Part shown: one piece after another, positions 33,984-39,062 of the stretch
Position numbering within the stretch: position 1 is the first letter of the stretch
How the letters are laid out: each line of letters opens with the position of its first letter
Origin: Psychromonas hadalis ATCC BAA-638
Lineage (GTDB): Bacteria > Pseudomonadota > Gammaproteobacteria > Enterobacterales > Psychromonadaceae
Direction: 5' to 3'
DNA: 39,062 nucleotides
Assembly: GCF_000420245.1 (NCBI RefSeq)
Contig: NZ_ATUO01000013.1
Coordinates: 1 to 39,062, forward strand
Position numbers and translations under genes: made by a program
Notes under the pieces: generated by a model
What the model was told of the DNA's origin: nothing
The model's database searches: none
The model's input: the letters and a program-made list of their open reading frames with translations, nothing else

Positions 33984-34886
33984 ATGATAACTAAAAAAGA
34001 AAATGTAGACGCGCTGGAGAAGTTTTCAGAGAACCTTGAAATAGAGGGGCGTAGTTTATGGCAAGATGCCGCTATCCGTTTCAAACGTAATAAAGCGGCC
34101 ATGGTGAGTCTGGTCATTTTAGCTTTGATCATTCTCTCGGTGATTTTTGCGCCGATGTTAAGTCAGTATGCGTTTGATGATACTGATTGGTACGCAATGC
34201 ATGTTGCTCCCTCATCGGAGCATCTGTTTGGCACCGATAGCTTAGGGCGTGATCTATTTGTGCGAACCTTGATTGGTGGTCGAATCTCACTGATGGTCGG
34301 TGTATTAGGTGCATTCGTTGCTGTGGTGATTGGTACTGTTTATGGCGCGACATCAGGGTTTATTGGTGGCCGTACTGACCGTATTATGATGCGTATATTG
34401 GAGATCCTTTACTCTATTCCCTTTATGTTCTTAGTGATTGTTTTGGTGACTTTTTTCGGCCGAAATATCTACCTTATTTTTGTCGCAATTGGCGCAATCG
34501 CTTGGCTGGACATGGCACGTATTGTACGTGGACAAACTTTAAGTTTACGTAATAAAGAGTTTATCGAAGCTGCGCATGTTTCGGGGGTTAGTCAGTGGAA
34601 CATCATTCGTCGTCATATCATCCCAAATGTATTAGGTATTGTGGCGGTTTATTCCACCCTATTAGTACCAAGTATGATTTTGACCGAGTCTTTCCTGAGT
34701 TTCTTAGGTTTAGGTGTGCAAGAGCCGATGACTAGTTGGGGGGCATTATTACAAGAGGGCGCACAAACAATGGAATTAGCAATTTGGCAACTCATTTTTC
34801 CCGCCACTTTTATGGTACTAACACTATTTTGCTTTAACTATATTGGTGATGGTCTGCGTGATGCGCTAGATCCTAAAGACAGATAA
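33984..34886 (+). CDS. oppC: Oligopeptide ABC transporter permease OppC
   Basis: The 300-residue inner-membrane protein has the N-terminal OppC segment ([20 protein letters not shown]) and the [12 protein letters not shown] motif typical of OppC/DppC. Its membrane segments include an EAA loop ([20 protein letters not shown]) for ATPase docking. The C-terminus [16 protein letters not shown] is characteristic. It lies 12 bases after oppB and 17 before oppD. It pairs with OppB to form the channel. Confidence 0.95.
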   Translation: MITKKENVDALEKFSENLEIEGRSLWQDAAIRFKRNKAAMVSLVILALIILSVIFAPMLSQYAFDDTDWYAMHVAPSSEHLFGTDSLGRDLFVRTLIGGRISLMVGVLGAFVAVVIGTVYGATSGFIGGRTDRIMMRILEILYSIPFMFLVIVLVTFFGRNIYLIFVAIGAIAWLDMARIVRGQTLSLRNKEFIEAAHVSGVSQWNIIRRHIIPNVLGIVAVYSTLLVPSMILTESFLSFLGLGVQEPMTSWGALLQEGAQTMELAIWQLIFPATFMVLTLFCFNYIGDGLRDALDPKDR

Positions 34887-34903
34887 GGCACAAGGAACAG
34901 ATC

Positions 34904-35875
34904 ATGAATTTATTAGATGTTAAAGATTTACGTGTCGAATTTAGTACACAAGATGGTACCGTCACCGCAGTAAACGACCTGACATTTTCGTTAAACCCGG
35001 GTGAAACCTTAGGCATTGTTGGCGAGTCAGGCTCCGGTAAATCACAAACTGTGTTTGCGATTATGGGAATATTAGCTAAAAACGGCACGACCACGGGCAG
35101 TGCAAAATTTGAAGGTAACGAGATATTAAACCTGCCTGAAAAAGCGCTTAACAAGGTACGCGCAGAGCAGATAGCGATGATTTTCCAAGATCCAATGACC
35201 TCACTTAACCCTTATATGAAGGTCAGTGAGCAGTTAATGGAGGTGCTTATTGTGCATAAAGGCATGAGTCGCAAGCAAGCGTTTGAAGAGTCTGTGGCCA
35301 TGCTTGAAGCCGTTAAAATTCCAGATGCACGTGCACGTATTACTATGTATCCGCATGAGTTTTCCGGTGGTATGCGTCAACGTGTGATGATAGCGATGGC
35401 ATTGTTATGCTCACCTAAACTACTGATTGCCGATGAACCCACGACCGCACTGGATGTAACCGTGCAAGCGCAAATAATGGATCTATTAAACGAATTAAAA
35501 GATAAATTCAATACCGCCATTATTATGATCACCCATGATTTAGGCGTGGTTGCAGGCTCGTGTGACAAAGTATTAGTGATGTATGCAGGACGTACCATGG
35601 AATATGGCACAGTTGATGAAATATTTTATCAACCGAGTCACCCTTACACTGAAGGGTTATTAAAAGCGATTCCGCGTCTAGATACGGTGTGTGAGGTACT
35701 GCCGACCATTCCAGGCAATCCACCTAACCTATTATGTTTACCACCTGGCTGTCCCTATCAAGATCGTTGTCATCGTGTTTTAGAGCGTTGTGCAACAGAT
35801 ACACCACCACTCGAGATGTTTGCAGATGGCAGACAACGCGCGTGTTTCTCAGATTGGGAGCGTTGGACAAAATGA
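34904..35875 (+). CDS. oppD: Oligopeptide ABC transporter ATPase OppD
   Basis: The 323-residue ABC ATPase has Walker A GESGSGKS (40-47), the Q-loop in [12 protein letters not shown], the signature FSGGMRQR (153-160) and Walker [10 protein letters not shown] (173-181). The C-terminal oligopeptide-transporter extension carries the cysteine-rich [19 protein letters not shown]. In some relatives of this family such cysteines bind an iron-sulphur cluster. It works as a heterodimer with OppF. It is about 14 residues shorter than the E. coli protein, at the N-terminus. Its stop overlaps the oppF start (ATGA). Confidence 0.95.
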   Translation: MNLLDVKDLRVEFSTQDGTVTAVNDLTFSLNPGETLGIVGESGSGKSQTVFAIMGILAKNGTTTGSAKFEGNEILNLPEKALNKVRAEQIAMIFQDPMTSLNPYMKVSEQLMEVLIVHKGMSRKQAFEESVAMLEAVKIPDARARITMYPHEFSGGMRQRVMIAMALLCSPKLLIADEPTTALDVTVQAQIMDLLNELKDKFNTAIIMITHDLGVVAGSCDKVLVMYAGRTMEYGTVDEIFYQPSHPYTEGLLKAIPRLDTVCEVLPTIPGNPPNLLCLPPGCPYQDRCHRVLERCATDTPPLEMFADGRQRACFSDWERWTK

Positions 35876-36876
35876 GTACAGATATGAACAATCAAAAAGA
35901 GCTATTACTTGAGGTTAAAAACCTAAAAGTGCATTTTGATATCCCCTCTAAATCACTTTGGCCGTGGGCAAAACCAAGTCGACTTAAAGCGGTTGATGGC
36001 ATCGATATTCAGCTTTATCAGGGTGAAACATTAGGGGTAGTAGGTGAATCGGGTTGTGGTAAATCCACCTTTGCGCGTGCAATTATCGGTTTAGTGGAAG
36101 CGACCGAAGGACAAGTTATATGGTTAGGGGATGATCTCACCCAACTTTCAAAATCAGCCCGCCGTGAAACACGTAAAGATATGCAGATGATTTTTCAAGA
36201 TCCATTAGCCTCACTCAACCCACGTATGAGCGTCGGTGATATTATCGCAGAGCCACTTAAAACCTTTTATCCTGAACTGTCCAAAGATGAAGTGAAAGCA
36301 CAGGTAAAAGAGATGATGGACAAGGTAGGTTTGTTGCCGAATATGATCAACCGTTATCCGCATGAATTTTCAGGTGGTCAGTGTCAGCGTATTGGTATTG
36401 CCCGTGCGCTGATTTTAAAACCCAAAATGATTATTTGTGATGAACCCGTTTCAGCATTAGATGTGTCGATTCAAGCGCAAGTGGTTAACCTACTTAAAGA
36501 GTTACAAAACGAACTGGGTTTAAGTTTGGTCTTTATTGCCCATGATCTCTCCGTGGTAAAACATATCTCGGATCGTGTTTTAGTGATGTATCTGGGTAAT
36601 GAAGTGGAGATGGGGGAAACCGCCTCACTGTTTAGCGATCCCAAACATCCCTATACTCGTGCTTTGATGTCAGCCGTGCCGATCCCTGATCCGCATTTAG
36701 AGCGTGCCAAGAAGATAGAGATGTTAGAGGGGGAGTTACCTTCACCCATTAATCCACCATCAGGTTGTGTTTTCAGAACCCGTTGCCCGCTTGCAGATGC
36801 AGATTGTGCCCAAACGAAACCTAAGCGACAGGGAAACCACGTACATGCAGTTTCCTGTTTAAAAGTGCAGGTTTAA
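35872..36876 (+). CDS. oppF: Oligopeptide ABC transporter ATPase OppF
   Basis: The ATG at 35872, overlapping the oppD stop, gives 334 residues, exactly the E. coli length; the frame is open further upstream, but only inside oppD. Walker A is GESGCGKST (58-66), the signature is FSGGQCQR (166-173) and Walker B ends [11 protein letters not shown]. The C-terminal part with [12 protein letters not shown] and [20 protein letters not shown] is nearly identical to enteric OppF. Together with OppD it powers peptide import. A long hairpin follows 13 bases after the stop. Confidence 0.96.
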   Translation: MSTDMNNQKELLLEVKNLKVHFDIPSKSLWPWAKPSRLKAVDGIDIQLYQGETLGVVGESGCGKSTFARAIIGLVEATEGQVIWLGDDLTQLSKSARRETRKDMQMIFQDPLASLNPRMSVGDIIAEPLKTFYPELSKDEVKAQVKEMMDKVGLLPNMINRYPHEFSGGQCQRIGIARALILKPKMIICDEPVSALDVSIQAQVVNLLKELQNELGLSLVFIAHDLSVVKHISDRVLVMYLGNEVEMGETASLFSDPKHPYTRALMSAVPIPDPHLERAKKIEMLEGELPSPINPPSGCVFRTRCPLADADCAQTKPKRQGNHVHAVSCLKVQV

Positions 36877-36889
36877 GGCTCTGTTTATC

Positions 36890-36924
36890 GATTTATGCTG
36901 TTGCTGTAAGCAGCAGTATAAATC
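36890..36924 (+). terminator. Hairpin after oppF, possible terminator
   Basis: GATTTATGCTGTTGCT (36890-36905) pairs with AGCAGCAGTATAAATC (36909-36924), including two G-T pairs, around a three-base loop. The T-tract is poor (TGTTTATC). The nine bases CTGTTTATC occur directly before and directly after the hairpin (36881-36889 and 36924-36932). Confidence 0.5.
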
Positions 36925-36931
36925 TGTTTAT

Positions 36932-37052
36932 CAATACCTTTGCCCATTTTGATTTGAACCAAAAATAGCACTTTTAGTCCTATATAAATCAACCACTTGC
37001 ATTGATTAAATTCTAAAAAATGAGATGTTTTTCATTTTGGCGAAGGTATTGG
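36932..37052. repeat. About 120-bp palindromic unit with AATACCTT-type ends
   Basis: CAATACCTTTGCC (36932-36944) is matched in inverted orientation by GGCGAAGGTATTGG (37039-37052) with one mismatch. The interior is AT-rich and contains AAAATGA/TCATTTT. It may be a small MITE or an intergenic repeat. The rest of the 435-bp gap (36877-37311) is the hcp upstream region. Confidence 0.35.
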
Positions 37053-37134
37053 TTTATCTTTGGTTATTTAAACTAGAAAGCCAAAATAACCACGTTAATT
37101 ATAATGTTACATTGTGATTTAGCGCCTCAAACAA

Positions 37135-37149
37135 TAGTGATTATCACTA
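37135..37149. promoter_or_regulatory. Dyad TAGTGAT-T-ATCACTA upstream of hcp
   Basis: This perfect 7-1-7 inverted repeat lies about 165 bp before the hcp start. It resembles binding sites of dimeric regulators in general but does not match a clear FNR (TTGAT-N4-ATCAA) or NsrR consensus. A role in hcp control is only inferred. Confidence 0.3.
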
Positions 37150-37263
37150 CATGTATAAATATATCCTCTTTAAAGCACAACCCAACAAAAGCTAATCTAG
37201 ATCAATAGTTGACTGTTTTAGTGTGGTATTTTCCTGCCTGAAATTTTGATTTAACATTCCATT

Positions 37264-37284
37264 AACCTTGTTTGCTACAAGGTT
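37264..37284. promoter_or_regulatory. Dyad AACCTTG-N7-CAAGGTT just upstream of hcp
   Basis: AACCTTG (37264-37270) and CAAGGTT (37278-37284) are perfect inverted repeats with a 7-bp spacer, 27 bases before the hcp ATG. It could be an operator over the promoter or a leader hairpin. TATAAA (37292-37297) right after it could be a -10 element, but then the leader would be extremely short. Confidence 0.35.
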
Positions 37285-37311
37285 TCTAGACTATAAATAA
37301 GGAAAATTATT

Positions 37312-38973
37312 ATGTTTTGTATTCAATGTGAGCAAACAATCCGCACGCCAGTTTCAGATGGCTGTTCTTATTCTCAAGGTATGTGTGGTAAAACAGAAGA
37401 GGTTTCAGACCTGCAAGATCTGCTTGTTTATGCGTTGCAAGGCACCTCTTTTTATGCTGAAAAAGCACGTGAATTTGGCATTGTTGATGCTGAGATTGAT
37501 GCGTTTGTACCGAAAGCTTTCTTTGCTACATTAACCAATGTGAACTTTGAAGCTGCTCGTATCGAGGGTTACGCTTACCAAGCACAAACTTACCGTGAAC
37601 AGCTAAAAGAAAAATATGAAGCAGCCTGTTTAGTCGCGGGTAAAAAACCAGTTTCCGATACAAAAGTGACGGCTTTTATTTTAGCGAATAGCCGTGAAGC
37701 GTTACTTGAGCAAGCTATCAATGTGGCTGTTAACCGTGGTAAAGATCTTGTTTCTGAAGATATCATGGGCTTACGTTTACTTTGCTTATATGGCCTTAAA
37801 GGTGCTGCTGCTTACATGGAACATGCTCATATTCTTGATCAAAATAATGAAGAGATTAATGCTGAATTCCATAAGATTTTTGCATGGCTTGCAACAGACT
37901 CTGATGATCTTGGACAACTACTTGAAACAAGCATGGCCATTGGCATCATGAACTATAAAGTGATGGAGATGTTAGATCATGGTGAAACCACTAAATATGG
38001 CCATCCAGTCCCAACGACGGTTAATGTAAAACCGGTAGCGGGTAAAGCAATTTTGGTTTCAGGTCATGATTTGTGTGATTTAGAGTTAATTCTAGAGCAA
38101 ACAGAAGGTACGGGTATTAATGTTTACACTAATGGCGAGATGCTACCTGCTCATGGTTATCCGGGCCTGAAGAAATACACTCACCTTGTTGCTAACTATG
38201 GTACTGCGTGGCAGAACCAACAGAAAGAGTTTGCTGCTTTTCCTGGGCCAATTGTGATGACATCAAACTGTATTATTGATCCGAATGTAGGGGATTATGG
38301 CGATCGGATTTTCACCCGTAGCATTGTTGGTTGGCCGGGTGTTAAGCATATCGAAGATGATGATTTTAGCGCGGTGATTGAATCTGCTCTTGCGCAAGAT
38401 GGTTTTAAATATTCTGAAATTCCACATGATATTACTGTTGGATTTGGTCGTAATGCATTAATGGATGCGGCTCCTGCGGTTATTGAGCAGGTACGAGCGG
38501 GTAATATTAAACACATCTTCTTGATCGGTGGTTGTGATGGAGAGAAAACAGAACGCAGTTATTATACTGACTTGGCTAAAGCAGTACCTGAAGATTGTTT
38601 AATTTTAACATTGGCTTGCGGTAAGTTTAAATTTAACAAATTAAACTTTGGTGAGATTAATGGTATTCCACGTCTCTTAGATGTGGGCCAATGTAATGAC
38701 TCTTATGCTGCCATTCAACTTGCTCTTGAGCTGGCTAAAGAGTTTGACTGTGGTGTGAACGATTTACCGTTGAGTTTGGTGATCAGTTGGTTTGAGCAAA
38801 AAGCGATTGTGGTCTTATTAACATTATTAGCATTGGGCATTAAAGATATCCGTGTTGGACCGAGTAAACCTGCTTTCTTGACGGATAACCTTCTTGATAT
38901 ATTAAATGAAAAATTTGCCCTAAAACTGATCACTGATGTTGAATCTGATCTAAAAGCAATGTTAGCAAAGTAA
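37312..38973 (+). CDS. hcp: Hydroxylamine reductase (hybrid-cluster protein, class II)
   Basis: The 553-residue cytoplasmic protein carries an N-terminal iron-sulphur site Cys3, Cys6, Cys18 and Cys25 with CX2C-X11-C-X6-C spacing, that of class II Hcp from facultative anaerobes. Ligands of the hybrid 4Fe-2S-2O cluster are all visible: His252, Glu276, Cys320, Cys408, Cys436, Cys461, Glu495 and Lys497. Hcp reduces hydroxylamine in vitro; in E. coli it acts as a nitric-oxide reductase and protein S-nitrosylase under nitrosative stress. AAGGAAAA precedes the ATG. Its usual partner, the reductase hcr, would lie beyond the window; the 89 bases after the stop contain only a CAAAATAAC/GTTATTTTG inverted repeat. 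Confidence 0.96.
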   Translation: MFCIQCEQTIRTPVSDGCSYSQGMCGKTEEVSDLQDLLVYALQGTSFYAEKAREFGIVDAEIDAFVPKAFFATLTNVNFEAARIEGYAYQAQTYREQLKEKYEAACLVAGKKPVSDTKVTAFILANSREALLEQAINVAVNRGKDLVSEDIMGLRLLCLYGLKGAAAYMEHAHILDQNNEEINAEFHKIFAWLATDSDDLGQLLETSMAIGIMNYKVMEMLDHGETTKYGHPVPTTVNVKPVAGKAILVSGHDLCDLELILEQTEGTGINVYTNGEMLPAHGYPGLKKYTHLVANYGTAWQNQQKEFAAFPGPIVMTSNCIIDPNVGDYGDRIFTRSIVGWPGVKHIEDDDFSAVIESALAQDGFKYSEIPHDITVGFGRNALMDAAPAVIEQVRAGNIKHIFLIGGCDGEKTERSYYTDLAKAVPEDCLILTLACGKFKFNKLNFGEINGIPRLLDVGQCNDSYAAIQLALELAKEFDCGVNDLPLSLVISWFEQKAIVVLLTLLALGIKDIRVGPSKPAFLTDNLLDILNEKFALKLITDVESDLKAMLAK

Positions 38974-39062
38974 TCGTTACAAAATAACTTGCTCTAAATT
39001 ATTTCCAAAAAACCTTAACGACTGGTTATTTTGAAAACAAAAGATTAAGTAATTTTGAAGCC

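Noticed and set aside
35734-35871. Upstream extension of oppF inside oppD
   Set aside because: It is the alternative frame of the oppD C-terminus; the ATG at 35872 gives the exact OppF length with ATGA overlap.
38974-39062. Start of hcr after hcp
   Set aside because: No coding frame or ribosome binding site is visible in the last 89 bases; only a 9-bp inverted repeat is seen.

Overview
The window looks like part of the chromosome of a marine, probably cold-adapted gammaproteobacterium of the Psychromonas/Moritella/Vibrio type. This is inferred from the AT-rich sequence, the gammaproteobacterial S10-spc-alpha order, an OxyR and an OppABCDF set close to enteric and Vibrio proteins, and a class II hybrid-cluster protein. 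I could not run a database search, so the genus is only an inference.

Layout. (1) 1-630: end of an IS element (transposase N-terminus on the minus strand) and unrecognised gene remnants. (2) 789-8098: a DeoR-type regulator divergent from a catabolic operon ltnD-otnK-otnC-otnI-denD-GntP permease. It should import L-threonate and/or D-erythronate and convert them through 3-oxo-tetronate 4-phosphate to dihydroxyacetone phosphate. The divergent region carries a 10-bp phased TTTTG repeat array and a perfect dyad. (3) 8103-9079: a decayed IS200/IS605-like element with tandem hairpins, then a 262-bp MITE-like element. (4) 9146-22979: the complete S10, spc and alpha ribosomal operons (27 ribosomal protein genes including the tiny rpmJ, plus secY and rpoA), with promoters and terminators at the operon joints. 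(5) 22991-24706: a 144-bp element with perfect 20-bp terminal inverted repeats that forms the 3' end of oxyR, then oxyR and a divergent SieB-like membrane protein. (6) 25019-28498: trmH followed by a DUF2868 membrane protein and a DUF3482 GTPase in overlapping order. (7) 28500-31060: a decay zone with a broken MATE transporter, a broken AraC/GyrI-like regulator and an unidentified Cys-rich remnant. (8) 31304-36876: oppABCDF oligopeptide importer. (9) 37312-38973: hcp, for nitric-oxide/hydroxylamine stress.

Most genes are ordinary core or well-understood accessory genes. The less ordinary parts are the phased operator-like array of the threonate operon, mobile elements on both sides of the ribosomal superoperon (one has become coding sequence of oxyR), the DUF2868-DUF3482 pair, and the cluster of pseudogenes before oppA. 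I see no CRISPR array, tRNA, rRNA or prophage, and no strong case for a wholly new multi-gene system; the membrane protein/GTPase pair is the best candidate for undescribed biology.
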